Shown here: positions 35,237 through 45,954 of the stretch, one piece after another | Layout: every line of letters begins with the position of its first letter | Position numbering within the stretch: the first letter of the stretch is position 1 | From: Psococerastis gibbosa | Lineage: Eukaryota; Arthropoda; Insecta; Psocodea; Psocidae | Reading direction: 5' to 3' | Assembly: GCA_963971405.1 (NCBI GenBank) | Contig: OZ020484.1 | Coordinates: 30,340,770-30,404,769 of the forward strand | Length of the DNA: 64,000 nucleotides | Position numbers and translations under genes: made by a program | The notes under the pieces: generated by a model | Told to the model about the DNA's origin: nothing | What the model saw: the letters and a program-made list of their open reading frames with translations, nothing else | Databases searched by the model: none

Positions 35237-37183
35237 TCAATTTTCATTTTGATTTTTGAAAAAGCTTCTTAAAAAGCACAAAGTATCCAATGTTTTGTCG
35301 TTGAGCCTTGATCGAATTTTTGTTGAAAATGCTCCTGCAGCGGAAAAAGCGCGCTCTGACTCCACACTAGTTGGTGGAATTGTTAATAAACTTTTGTAAA
35401 GATCTTCCAAAAGCGGTCCGCGGGATCCCCCTTCATCCCAAAATTTCATTTCACTGCGAATTTCGGAATGAATCGATGATTTTTGTAGAACTTTTGACCG
35501 TGATTCCGAGAGTGATTCGTTTATCTTTTGCTGAAGAATTTGCTGCAAGGATAACTGAGTTTCCAATGATTCGATAGGTTTATCGTCATCCATTTCAGTA
35601 GACTCAGATACTGTCGGGTCTATTTCTAATGCTACTTCACCATTAAGTCTCTGGATTAGGGATATGATAATTTTGTTAATTTCAGTTTTCGAGCGACGCA
35701 AAATGTTCTTGTGAATTTTGGTTTTACCCCCATTATGCAAATATTGAAGAACATCAGATACGACAGTTCTTCTTCGATTAATTTGAACTTCCAACTCTTT
35801 TTTCATTTCACGGCCAATTTCTTCATTCTCATCAAAATTTTCTAACACAAACGTAAATGTTGCATCCGCAGAAAGTAAATTTGCATCAGCACGGCATAAC
35901 GCGTCTACGGCTAATTTTATAGGCATCAAATTTCTAGAAACTGTAGATATTATATTCCATTCTGAATCATTCAAAAATGTATCCGCTTTGATATCAATTA
36001 TTGCCTTTTTTATTGAACTTTTCAAAAGATTAAAACGTTCTAACATGGACATCAGGCTACTCCATCTAGTCTTCGAATCAAGCAATAGCTGCAATTCCTT
36101 TCCATGATCTTCCTTCACATGTTTTTGCAACACTTCATTTTTTAAAGGGGAACGTCGAAACACTCGAACAATTACCCGAACTTTCATGATTACATTTCGC
36201 AATGTAAACTTTTCAGTAATTTCTACATCACATTCATTTCTCGTCCCCACTTGCATTCCTTCATCATCACTTAAATCTTCTTCATCAGAGTCCAGATCTA
36301 GGACACTCTCATAATCATCTTCATCTACCTCTTTCTCTGTTTGTTTGTAGATCACATTTACAATTGCAATCTGAATTGCATGAGCAAAACACAAAATTTG
36401 TTCACATGGTAATAATCTACCCACTTTTTGCATCATAGAAGCACCATCAGTTACAATACACGAAATATCGTTCCTTATATTTAACTGAAATGATTCTAAC
36501 TTGTCCTCTAACAATTTTACACAATTTTCAGACGCAAATCGACCATTAATTCGAGAAAGACCCAAATTCCAGATATTTTTCGACCCATGAACGTTAACAT
36601 TCATATAACGTCTATTTCGAGAGGACGTCCACTCGTCCAATGTTAGACTAAAGCATAAATTCTTTTTTAATTGATTAATTTCAGCAATTTGCAATTGTTT
36701 AATTTTTTTACTATAATCCATCACGACTTTCTGTATGCTGGTGGGTGATTTTGGAATATCACCGAATCCACGCATTGTTAAACATTTTCTTAAATCGTTT
36801 GACGTACAAAAAACACGAAACGGTAAACCATCAGAAGCAATCATTCTAGCTACTACGGCAGGAAAAGTTTCATCTTTTTTTGACTTGAAAAAATCAATGA
36901 TCGTGTTCGTTTTTCTGGTTGTGCTCACAACACTATCGTTACTGTCAGATGTAGAAGCTGTTGTATTTTCATCAAACTTTCGCTTGCTCAAAACTGTGTT
37001 GTGTTTAGAACGAAGATGTGTGTGCATGGGAGTTGTACATCCACCCAATATCTTTAAAACTTGCTTGCATTGCATGCATTTCGCCACCTGATTTGTTTTC
37101 CCTCGTAGAAAATATTTCCACACTGAATTTGATGAGCTTTCTTTTGAAATGTCCATAAAAGTTTCTTCAGATTTATCTACCAT
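35237..37183 (-). CDS. hAT transposase (BED finger, hATC domain)
   Basis: 648 codons from the first ATG (MVDKSEETF), which has A at -3 and G at +4. The frame stays open further upstream, but only through a short tandem repeat and without an ATG. It catalyses cut-and-paste transposition. Residues about 20-61 form a BED-type zinc finger (C36, C39, H56, H61). The RNase H-like core has LDEW with D183, TDGASMM with D246, a CFAH box near 265-268, and a TRW box near 372-374. An acidic insert (EDDYESVLDLDSDEED) lies near 287-310. The C-terminal hATC dimerisation region contains SERAFSAAG at 609-617. No frameshift or stop is present. It probably acts on its own TIRs; supply to the short hAT-type elements nearby is possible but their ends differ. 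Confidence 0.95.
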   Translation of the reverse strand: MVDKSEETFMDISKESSSNSVWKYFLRGKTNQVAKCMQCKQVLKILGGCTTPMHTHLRSKHNTVLSKRKFDENTTASTSDSNDSVVSTTRKTNTIIDFFKSKKDETFPAVVARMIASDGLPFRVFCTSNDLRKCLTMRGFGDIPKSPTSIQKVVMDYSKKIKQLQIAEINQLKKNLCFSLTLDEWTSSRNRRYMNVNVHGSKNIWNLGLSRINGRFASENCVKLLEDKLESFQLNIRNDISCIVTDGASMMQKVGRLLPCEQILCFAHAIQIAIVNVIYKQTEKEVDEDDYESVLDLDSDEEDLSDDEGMQVGTRNECDVEITEKFTLRNVIMKVRVIVRVFRRSPLKNEVLQKHVKEDHGKELQLLLDSKTRWSSLMSMLERFNLLKSSIKKAIIDIKADTFLNDSEWNIISTVSRNLMPIKLAVDALCRADANLLSADATFTFVLENFDENEEIGREMKKELEVQINRRRTVVSDVLQYLHNGGKTKIHKNILRRSKTEINKIIISLIQRLNGEVALEIDPTVSESTEMDDDKPIESLETQLSLQQILQQKINESLSESRSKVLQKSSIHSEIRSEMKFWDEGGSRGPLLEDLYKSLLTIPPTSVESERAFSAAGAFSTKIRSRLNDKTLDTLCFLRSFFKNQNEN

Positions 37184-37204
37184 ACTTGGGTTGGGATTTA
37201 AAAA

Positions 37205-37290
37205 AATAACAATGTAAGTACACAATGCTGCCACAATGAAAGTACACAATGACACAATGCTGCCACAATGAAAGTACACAATGCTGCCAT
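37205..37290. repeat. Short tandem repeat upstream of transposase
   Basis: About two and a half units built from CACAATGCTGCCACAATGAA and AGTACACAATG precede the transposase ATG. They account for the apparent hydrophobic N-terminal extension of the open frame, which should not be read as a signal peptide. The repeat may lie in the promoter or 5' UTR. Confidence 0.75.
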
Positions 37291-37307
37291 CTATAGTAAA
37301 AGTTCTT

Positions 37308-37410
37308 CTAAATTCGAAAAATCCGGAATTTACGTTTTTGAATTCCGGATTTTTAACATTTCAAAATATGACGGAATTCCGGAATTCCGAAATTCCGAAA
37401 TCCGGATTTG
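37308..37410. repeat. Right subterminal palindrome cluster of hAT element
   Basis: At least six CCGGAATT / AATTCCGG / TTCCGAAAT units occur just inside the right TIR (for example GGAATTCCGGAATTCCGAAA). They mirror the left cluster, as expected for transposase binding sites. Confidence 0.7.
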
Positions 37411-38074
37411 GATTCACTAGTCCGAGCTGGCCGATGGTACCCACGATAAGACCCAGTATGGTAGTGAGATCACTATCTGGCTTTCTTTTCAAATGGCCGT
37501 AAGATTTTATTATAAGAACTTGTACTTGATATAAAATTCTTGACATTCTGATAGCTCGGATTATATGGAAACTGCTGCGTGTAACATCTCAATGATGTGT
37601 ACAGACTACTAGCAATAACCGGACTCAACTTTTATTATGGTTCGTTCATAGTAGGGTTTTTAAAAACTGCAATTAATTAAAACCGGCAATCAATTGAATT
37701 TCTGGGGCCACTTGCCACCGTCTCCCATAACCAGCCATTTAAAAGACTTAGCAGACGACCCAAAGATGCTAAAAATCGAATGTCCCATCTCTCCTATGTA
37801 CAATTCTAGTATAATCCGAAGCCTATTCTTGTTCATGGTGAATTCGGGGTTCTTCGAATTCCATTTTCCCCTAACCTTAGCAACGATGGCTAGAACCACC
37901 AAAATAGAAGGGAGAAGGCAATATACAGTATATAAGTGGTGTAATGTATTTAAAACATTTTTTTTTCAAAGTATATGAAGCAAGTTAAAGTCCATAAATT
38001 ATTATACATTATTAATTTTAGTTCGCTGAGGTAGGCTTTAACGCATTGAACAGCACGAACGACTACCCTAGAGT

Positions 38075-38395
38075 CAGTGCAGGATCTAAGGCAAGGCACG
38101 AGTAGGCCTGGGCCTGCTCGCCCAGGCGGCCTGAAAGGCGCCAAAATTACCAGAAAGAAAATTTAGACTATCTAATATTAATAAAAGAAAATAAAATACT
38201 AACATTTTGTGGAACTTGAAACTTTTGCCTGATAAAAAAAAGAGGCATAAAATTATTAGGACAGAAATTCACGACATTTGAAAATTGGCGGCAAATTATG
38301 GTCGTGTAATTAATTGTTTTAAATTAAAAAACTATATGGGAGGGCGCCATTTTCAAGCTTTGCCTCGCTTAAAAAACAGCCTAGACCCAACACTG
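38075..38395. mobile_element. hAT-type MITE, 321 bp
   Basis: Left end CAGTGCAGGATCTAAGG, right end inverted CAGTGTTGGGTCTAGG (imperfect); perfect 8-bp duplication CCTAGAGT at 38067-38074 and 38396-38403. GGCGCC-rich segments sit inside both ends. Noncoding. Confidence 0.9.
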
Positions 38396-38403
38396 CCTAG
38401 AGT

Positions 38404-40029
38404 ACATATATAGTAGTACACCAGTGCTCTCGCATTTCCTCCCAAGTCCGAGGATGTGATCTCCGAGGAGAGGTACTTCCAGTAACTGAGTCAGTACTAG
38501 AGAAAGTGAAGCATTGAAGGTGCTCTAACTCCGGTTTATGCAGGACGGGCATTCACAAAGTAAAGTTAAAACCCAAGTGCAACCCTTATAAATTTACATT
38601 TGTTCATCCATTCTCCCTGACAATTTCCTGGTGTAGTTCAAACGGCTAAAAATATTGTATTTTCTATTGCTGTTTTCTCTCAATCTCTATATATTTTTTT
38701 CTTCTTCTGAAGTACCTGTAATCGTGACAATTTTCACCGCACCATACTTGTGCATAAAGTATACGTAAATATGAAATGATGCGATGTGAGCGCATCCAAT
38801 GTTGATGGGTAAAAACTAAAATAAAAACAACCACTACAGTATATTCTCATCCCCTGCGAGTAATGCCGGCGCAATACCGAATTCTACATATTTTTTGACA
38901 TTTCCCTCTTTTTCATATATTCTACCCCTATGAAAAATGGATGGCATAGCATAACACCGCGAGCTTCTTCCCAGAGAAGTTTGGTTTCTAAATATACCAT
39001 CATGATTCCCACGGGAGCTCCAGCAAAGTGAGATGTCATGTCTAGTCACCCCCCCCCCCCACCCCCCTCTGGGTCTCTGGGGGATGTTTTAAACTGAATA
39101 TAAATATATATATAGTGGGGGTTGCTACTTGCTACGTGCTGAAGGTAAAACCAGCCCACCCCCCTTCTATCCAAAAATGTTTCTTGAAATTTTCTGCTCG
39201 CGTATGCTCTTTAATGCATTATGAATAAGGAAAATTGAAAATGCGGTAAGCCGGTGAAAGTCAAGTATCTGGTTTCGCTTTTTTTTTAAAGTTGTTTGTC
39301 TCTTCTAAATCGTCTAAATCTCTGTATAAATGTGGAATGTAACTATTCCCTTGCGCTTACTCGTGCGACAATGTATTGTATTCAAAACGTACATAGCGAA
39401 AAAACAACTTTGTACGCCCACCCTTTCTTGTTCTTGACCATTGCTCTCTGCGATTTTGTAGTCAGCAGCATTATTGATAACCTTAACTTAAATTAAGGGG
39501 ACAAGGAGATTTGGATCTGAGTCTCTGCCTACCTGAACAGTTGCAATATGTAACAGGTCGTGGTAAATCGACCAAAAATCGGTGTACTAGTTTCCACGGG
39601 ATAGTGTAGCTGCATAACTCCATGCCGTGGTAAGGCAGGATGCAAGTTCGATTTCCCCTTTCATCGATACATTTAGTTTCTAATTGAATACAAACCTTGT
39701 AGACATTTATTCTCTCTAGAATGGAAGGTATGACTGATATTCTGTATGAATGTAGTTAACAAAATTATATTTCAATTGAACTATCGTTGATACGTACAGT
39801 TAGGTGTAAAAATAGGGGGCCATAGGCCCTAACCTCACTGTACCTAGGCCTGCATAATTTTTTTTTCAATAAAGACTTTATTGTTATTATTATTATTATT
39901 ATTAATATCTTCCCATTGTTATATATAATTTTTATATCAATAATTTAGGCAGCTTATCGTATTTGAATTTTTTTACGAATACTTTACCAATTGTGGCCTT
40001 TGATGGCATAGGTAGTTGGTACGCACGCA
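38404..40029. other. Intronic DNA with simple repeats
   Basis: A C-run at 39049-39066 and a (TTA)n tract at 39876-39905 preceded by CAATAAAGACTTTATTG. At 39590-39655 a tRNA-like pair of boxes (ATAGTGTAGCTGCAT and GCAAGTTCGATTTCC) may be a SINE head. No exon was recognised. Confidence 0.4.
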
Positions 40030-40145
40030 CTTGTGACTTTACATACCATGCGATCGGAGACCTGTTGTAACTCAACCCAAGTACTACCTACGGTTGACTG
40101 AAGAGGTTATTCGGATACACATCATACGTTGATTTGTTTGTATGC
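40030..40145 (+). repeat. Dispersed repeat family C, copy 2
   Basis: ACATACCATGCGATCGGAGA and GAAGAGGTTATTCGGATACA match the copies at 22161 and 49102. It lies about 140 bases upstream of the hth exon. Confidence 0.7.
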
Positions 40146-40284
40146 GATTAATCTTTTCATGAAAAAAAAAAAAATATGCTTTCCGCCAGCTAATGCAGAA
40201 ATCATACATTGTAGCCGTGCGGCTCTAAGGAGCCTTTTACAATTCAAATTTTTTAGTTCTAAAATTTTGCTTTCGTTGTTACAG

Positions 40285-40414
40285 AGGCCACCGTCTTCGT
40301 CTCTATCGTATGGACCTGGGAATGACGACGTCCGGTCGCCCGGGTCGGGGGGCACCCCTGGACCTCTCTCCCAACCCCCCGGTTCCCAACAAAGTGTGGA
40401 CGCCAATGATCCCG
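40285..40414 (+). CDS. hth: hth internal exon: Homothorax (Meis-family) linker
   Basis: Hth is a TALE homeodomain transcription factor that partners Extradenticle/Pbx and drives its nuclear import. This 130-base exon (43 codons plus one base) encodes a Ser/Pro/Gly-rich linker containing RPPSSSLSYG, a NDD-x-RSPG-x-G segment and TPGPLSQ. These match, in order and spacing, the Drosophila Hth region between the Meis domain and the homeodomain. The upstream acceptor is a T-rich tract ending TTGTTACAG; the downstream donor is G|GTAAGTTA, a near-perfect consensus. The exon enters in phase 0 and leaves in phase 1 (final base G after GATCCC). It is markedly GC-richer than the surrounding intron. No neighbouring Hth exon was found in the window. 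Identification rests on recalled family sequence, not a search. Confidence 0.85.
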
Positions 40415-41835
40415 GTAAGTTACCTTCAAATATTTCAATCATAATAATTTTTTATTGCATTACGAAAAGCCATTAAGGACAATTCCTTAATTCCTAGATT
40501 GGGTTTTAGGGAAGATTTTCTATTGGAATATCCCTTTACTGCTGGCTCAAATTAAGTTCTTATGAATATTCCATGAAAGCCGAAGTACCCAATCAGTCGT
40601 ATGTGGTGAGCACTACTTTCGTGAATACCTTTTTTATGTAGTACAAAATAGCTCATTGAGTCCCTTTTTATGTTGTACAAAATAACTTATTGGGTGATTC
40701 TACTTTCATGAAATATTCATTATTCGTGGGTACTTGATCCGAGCCAACAGCTAAGGTATAGAAGTTGTCGTGTAAGAATTTGAAAATTTTGGTGGTCTTG
40801 GATGTATGAGCTCAGCCAATTTGAAGAAAATATAGTTAATTGAGGAAGGAAATTATAATATATTAAAAAATAAACTTTTTCCACTTCATATTTTAGTGGA
40901 CTTTTATTGACATTTTACTGTACTTTACAAGGAGAAAAATTCAAAATATACACTGAAAAATTCAAAATATACACTAGGCAGCCTAGTCTAGGCTATACCA
41001 GTATTGTACTGTAATATTTAAGGATAACCGATTGCAGACTATATACTCGTACTTTGCTTTCGGGGACATTTTAATATTGTGCACAGCAATAAGCTCTATT
41101 GTATATAGATGTGTGCCCTGTAATTTTGAAAAAGCAGAAAACTATCCAAACCATTTTGGGTATCGGGTTAAGGGAACCCAGACATTCCAGGCTGGCTACC
41201 TGGTCTGCACATTTTTAATTAGCCATCCTTTTCGCACCCCCATGACTCGTTCATTTCTCACAGTGCAATCTAGTTTTTACCCCATTCATCTTTACCAATT
41301 TCATGCGGTGCTACAATGTCTCCGGCCAACCTAATTACCGCGGTGAGGTCTTAACTAAGCCTCATTAATTTAGGCCTGCTGTTGAGCGTATGGCACACCA
41401 GGCGCAAAGAACCATTGTATACACTAATTTAACTTACACAAATTGACTCATTTGTAACTGTCTGCGTTTCAAGTACCTTTACACATTGTTTGCCGGAATT
41501 CTAAGAGTTTTTTTTTCGAATTTAAATTAACATTTCCTTTTGTTTCGCCACAAAATGAAAGAAGCAAAAGTTCATGAATTGGAACGAACATTTGCATTTT
41601 TCCTATCTTTGTTGATTAATGGGAAAATTGTGTGTTTGTGCTTCTTGGGTTAGTTTTAATTACTCTGGTCTTTCCAAAACCTTTTGCGGTTCTTTTCAGA
41701 CCTCTAAGATTTATGTAAAACGCTATCTTAATAGTTCCGGTGTATTGCAGAGTGTAGTCATTTCCGTATTCTCTCGTTTCTATATGCGTGGAATAAGAGG
41801 AGCTTCTTTTGAAAATCTTTCTCAGTATTATACAT

Positions 41836-42014
41836 CAATGGCGGATCCACGGGGGGGGGGGGGGGGGGGTCATAAATGAGTAAATTCATAAGATTCCTAG
41901 TAAAAAAAATGAATAAAACTCAAGTTTTCAACAAAAAAAATTACCTTGTAAACTTTCAAGCAACTTGTGACCCTCCCCCCCCCCCCACTAAATTTTCCTC
42001 TGGATCCGCCCTTG
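41836..42014. mobile_element. hAT-type MITE, 179 bp (sibling of 44647)
   Basis: Termini CAATGGCGGATCCA and inverted CAAGGGCGGATCCA; perfect 8-bp duplication TTATACAT at 41828-41835 and 42015-42022. A long G-run sits inside the left end and a C-run inside the right end. The core AATGAGTAAATTCATAAGAT is shared with 44647-44828. Confidence 0.94.
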
Positions 42015-42556
42015 TTATACATGTGCAAACAAATTTTTATCAACATCGTGGTACAGTCCTCCGGAAAAAAATATATTCTTGATTATGCCTTATTTTTTTT
42101 TGTTTTTGTTTTGTTTTAAATATAATTATGAAAGGTAAACTCACTTTGTCAAATGTTTTTTTAAGTTGCGCACATTGATATCTCCCAAGAAATCTTCTAC
42201 TCATCCATTTCTTGAAAGCCTCAGCGATCATTCACCCTCATAGAAACATTTGTACTGGTATTCATTTCTATGTACCTCGACCATCCGAGTCTTGCTACTT
42301 TGATTTGAATTAACTAATTACAGCCATTGGTAAAGTGTAAATAAATTGAAATCCATCTTATAAGCATGTAATACGTTGTTCTGTTACTGATCCAATCAAT
42401 CTTTAATTTAATTCAATATTTAATTGAATTTAACCTAGGGCTTATAATTTAAGCTCTCTATTACACAAAACTAGAAAGACCCGGAACCGCCTGCGTTTTC
42501 ATGACCCGAAAATATAGCAATTTTGGCAGCCTTTTGAGTTCTATTACTATAAAAAT

Positions 42557-42660
42557 ACATGCCCTTCTTGGGGCTGGACTTCTGGACAACATACCACCAT
42601 TGCTTCCTATGAACTGGCCTATATAACAAGCATCGCAGCAGCATGTTTATTGAAAAATCT
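42557..42660 (+). repeat. Dispersed repeat family D, copy 1
   Basis: Shares CATGCCCTTCT, CACCATTGCTTC, TATGAACTGGCC and GCAGCAGCATGTTT in order with 44512-44625. Noncoding and of unknown class. Confidence 0.6.
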
Positions 42661-42664
42661 ATAT

Positions 42665-43988
42665 TTGTGATACACAGTTCCCCTTTGCTTAGGTCATCAT
42701 TTTTTAATCATGTTGTTGATGACCTTACTCCGGGGTCAAAGTTCACGTTCGATAACAAAGTCTCCTTCGGTCCTAATGGGCATTATTACATGCTGTTGAC
42801 TTTTTCATTTGATGCAAAACTAATTGCTGTAATCTAGAACGCAGAAATTTATGACTCTTCTTTTTACACTAAATATCCTTCTTCTTTCTTCTCCTTATTC
42901 TTCCTCTCCCTTCACCTGCTTGGCAACATCCCTACAGTCATCTCGGTATATTCACGATGCAGCACCATTTTACAAAAGCCCAACTCGTTGAGGTTAGTTT
43001 CTAATTCATCTTTCCAGCGGTTTCGTAAATTTATCCGCCACCTCATGTTTGTTCGTATCCGCTATTTCAGAGGATTTTTTTTCTCTCGAAAATCCATCTA
43101 AATTAATGTCTGTATATTCATCTATTATATATCTTCCTCTTCAATCTATACATACACAAACACACAGCACATATTTTATGGAACTTTGGAAAATACTGAA
43201 AACCCTACCTTTGCCATCAGACTACATTCTTCTATTGTACATACTTCTACATTATGGGATGTAATATTTTAATTAATATGCTTTGATACTGTAGGAATCG
43301 CATAAGACTTCTTTTTATAGCAGTCAATGAGAAAATTCCTGTGATACCACAACTCAAAAATTATTTCGCCTTTTGCATTCATGCTCCTCATTTAGGTTAT
43401 GCCAACTGGCATCTAATCTAATTTTCCATGAACTTTCTATGTTTTTATGTAAGGACACAGCCGACACAGGTTGTCGCATATTCCACCTAAGTCAATAGTC
43501 AACAGTAAATGTGGTATTGACGTGGTAGCAGACATTTTTAGACTGTCTTTAATGTGACGTAGGTGGAATAAGCGCCTTACGGTACATCATAACGCATAAT
43601 ATTTATACATTTATTTATTTACAATCTCCGGCCAGGTGTCCATGTTGCTCCCTTTGCAACAACTTTCTTCTACTTAACTTATTAACTGGTGGAATGAATT
43701 GTGCCTCGCCCTTCGTCAATCTATTGTTCTAGTCCATATTAATTGCCGATGAACTTGCGTTGGTCGGAGCACAATAGGCAATTTGGACTGCCGATTCGTT
43801 GTTGAGCAACAATGATCGACTAGTTTGTCGTTCTTGGAATGCTGGTATTCGAGTAGCTTAGGGCCAAAATATTTAAATATTCGGTTGTTTTTGGAACAGG
43901 TCATCATAAAATATATTAATCAATAATAGAAATCTACCATATTTTATTAATTTTAAGTAGTCAAATTTTGAGGAGCTACAACCCCGCA
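42665..43988. other. Intronic DNA with a strong pyrimidine tract
   Basis: A pyrimidine-rich run from about 42870 to 42935 ends CCCTACAG (42930-42937), a credible acceptor; a GAG|GTTAGT donor follows 55 bases later. The enclosed sequence shows no similarity to Hth and is treated as a possible pseudo-exon. Nothing else was recognised. Confidence 0.3.
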
Positions 43989-43996
43989 GAGACACG

Positions 43997-44117
43997 CATG
44001 GCCGTGCCCGGGAGGGTGGTCCAAGGGGTCCGGACCCCCAAAATAATTTTTTTTATGTAAACCTGCATTGTTTGAATAATTGGACCCCCCCGAAATCAAA
44101 ACCTGGGCACGGCCTTG
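43997..44117. mobile_element. hAT-type MITE, 121 bp
   Basis: Termini CATGGCCGTGCCCGGG and inverted CAAGGCCGTGCCCAGG; flanking 8-mers GAGACACG (43989-43996) and AAGACACG (44118-44125) match at seven of eight positions. The core includes GGGGTCCGGACCCCC. Noncoding. Confidence 0.85.
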
Positions 44118-44511
44118 AAGACACGGGTCATATGTGCACCATGGCGTTAAATAAATAAATTACCCCGCGAATTACTTAAAAATAATAATAATACCGGTTT
44201 TAAAATTGCCCTCTCTCATAATTTTACTTGCTGGGACATTAGTTGGCTGGGAAGCCATGATGCTATAACAATAAAGATAGGAGGCAGCGCATAGGCCAAA
44301 GCTCTGTGAACTTTGGTCTCAGCAGTGATTCCTCATTTTCGCACTATTTACTGTTGACATCATGCAGCTGCTGACAAATTTTATTGGAATCCGTCAGCAC
44401 AGGCGCGAAATATATTGCAAAATGTAATGCAACTTATGACTGTATTATAACCTTGGCTTATATCACTTAGTCTTGTCTTATACAATATATTGTATTGTTG
44501 CTAAATAATCC

Positions 44512-44625
44512 TACATGCCCTTCTGGGCATGGACTACTGGACAAGCCACCATTGCTTCTTATGAACTGGCCTGTACAAAAAAGCATAGCAGCAGCATGTT
44601 TTCAAAGAAATCTATGTTTGTATCT
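44512..44625 (+). repeat. Dispersed repeat family D, copy 2
   Basis: Matches 42557-42660 box by box (CATGCCCTTCT ... CACCATTGCTTC ... AGCAGCAGCATGTTT). A hAT-type MITE inserted just downstream, at 44647. Confidence 0.6.
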
Positions 44626-44646
44626 CGGAGACTTTGCATTAACTGT

Positions 44647-44828
44647 CAATGGCGAATCCACGGGATCGCCCCCCCCCCCTAAATGAGTAAATTCATAAGA
44701 TACCAAGTAAAAGAATTTTTTTTTTTTTTGAATAAAACTCAACTTTTCAACAACAAAAAATTACCTTTTAAACTCACATAAAACTTGTGACCCCCCCCCC
44801 CCCTACATTTCGGCTGGATCCGCCCTTG
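44647..44828. mobile_element. hAT-type MITE, 182 bp (sibling of 41836)
   Basis: Termini CAATGGCGAATCCA and inverted CAAGGGCGGATCCA; perfect 8-bp duplication TTAACTGT at 44639-44646 and 44829-44836. The interior closely follows the copy at 41836, including AATGAGTAAATTCATAAGAT and AATAAAACTCAA. Confidence 0.94.
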
Positions 44829-44836
44829 TTAACTGT

Positions 44837-45954
44837 TTGGGCAAGGGTAGCAACGAGCAAATCAGGTTAAGTTGTCAGCGAGCCAATCAGGGACGAGGAT
44901 GCCTTCATTTCCCAGTATAAATATGCTGTCAACCCTCCATGATACAATCCTAGAAATCTATGCAGTCCCACTGAGGATGTCTACCACAAACGTTGACGAC
45001 ACGTTTGGAAGTTCACTGTCAGATTGAAAACGGCCTATCCACCCTGATTCTACTGCTTCATCACCTGACTGCGGCCGTGAAAACCTTCATAATTATATCG
45101 CCAGCTGACAACTTGATACTTATGTAATTACCACAGACTGTGACTTAATGGCCGTTGACGTCCATAAATAATTCTTCGTTTTTCTCTCTTTCCATTTAAA
45201 CCCAAAACTCATGGAAAACTCCGTCATTCTTTCTGCTTCTTCAAAACCTTTTGTTTTTCTCCAAGCTAATCTCCCAATCCGTCTGCCTTATAACCATTCT
45301 CCTAAGTCATAACCCATACAAAGCCATCATCTCTTAGAAACTAGACCTGCATTACAATAAGAGGCGGCGGGCGTCTTTTGCGCCGCATCGCCCCCTGAAT
45401 ACATTACCAATTACAATTGACTCTGCCACAATTAGAATATTTCATGGTGGTTTGCCATTACTAATTACGGGGCTGGAAGTGCTAGAATCTATGCTGAGCG
45501 ATGACAGGACATGACGCTGAGTTATAGCTGCACGAATTTTCTCCGCTTCAAGTTGTAGGAGAGTAATTCATGAAATTCTTAAAACTTCGCGCGTGCTAAT
45601 GACACCGTTTTCATTTGGACAGGTGTGGGGGGGGGTACTCGCAAGTGCATGTATATGTCCATCAAATAATGGCCGGCATTAGTGAAGTTCTTCATTTCCG
45701 TTTGAATTTTAATGTCAATTGTGTCGTTGTTTTTGTAACTGACTAAATGACAGTAATTTATTTGCGCGTTTTACTCGTTAAAAATGATAAAAAATAATTT
45801 TTTGTATGTTGAATTTTCTATATCACAGATTTTTGAAAGGTGACGTCAGTGTAGAAGCTTTCTACAAAGTTAACTAGGTACACAGAGTAATTGTAAATTA
45901 TTACAGACAATAGTGTGATGGCAATGGTGCGACTTGTAAAACATTTAGGGGCGT
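44837..45954. other. Intronic DNA; dispersed repeat family E at 45030-45098
   Basis: 45030-45098 carries CTGATTCTACTGCTTCATC, matching 25085-25145. The rest has no recognised feature apart from a G-run at 45627. Confidence 0.4.

Larger units (their letters stand above)
34985..37419 (-). mobile_element. Complete autonomous hAT transposon, 2435 bp
   Basis: Termini TAGTGAATCCA and TGGATTCACTA are exact 11-bp inverses. A perfect 8-bp duplication GTCCGAGC flanks it at 34977-34984 and 37420-37427. It encodes one intact transposase on the minus strand. Dense copies of CCGGAATTCCGG-type palindromes sit between each end and the gene. Perfect duplication, perfect ends and an unbroken gene together suggest a recent, potentially active copy. 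Boundary confidence is very high; hAT family membership rests on the duplication length and the transposase domains. Confidence 0.96.
7388..40284 (+). other. hth: Upstream hth intron (inferred), TE-rich
   Basis: No host exon could be recognised between the Gypsy element and the exon at 40285. Preceding Hth exons (Meis domain) were looked for by eye and not found, so this whole stretch is inferred to be intron, continuing beyond the window start. It holds transposons, SINEs, tandem arrays and one candidate recursive splice site, listed separately. The remaining AT-rich unique sequence may hide enhancers that cannot be recognised without comparison to other species. Confidence 0.6.

Noticed and set aside
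37184-37279. Hydrophobic N-terminal extension of the transposase resembling a signal or membrane segment
   Set aside because: It begins at GTG, not ATG, and is generated by a short tandem repeat; the first ATG at 37183 has a good initiation context.
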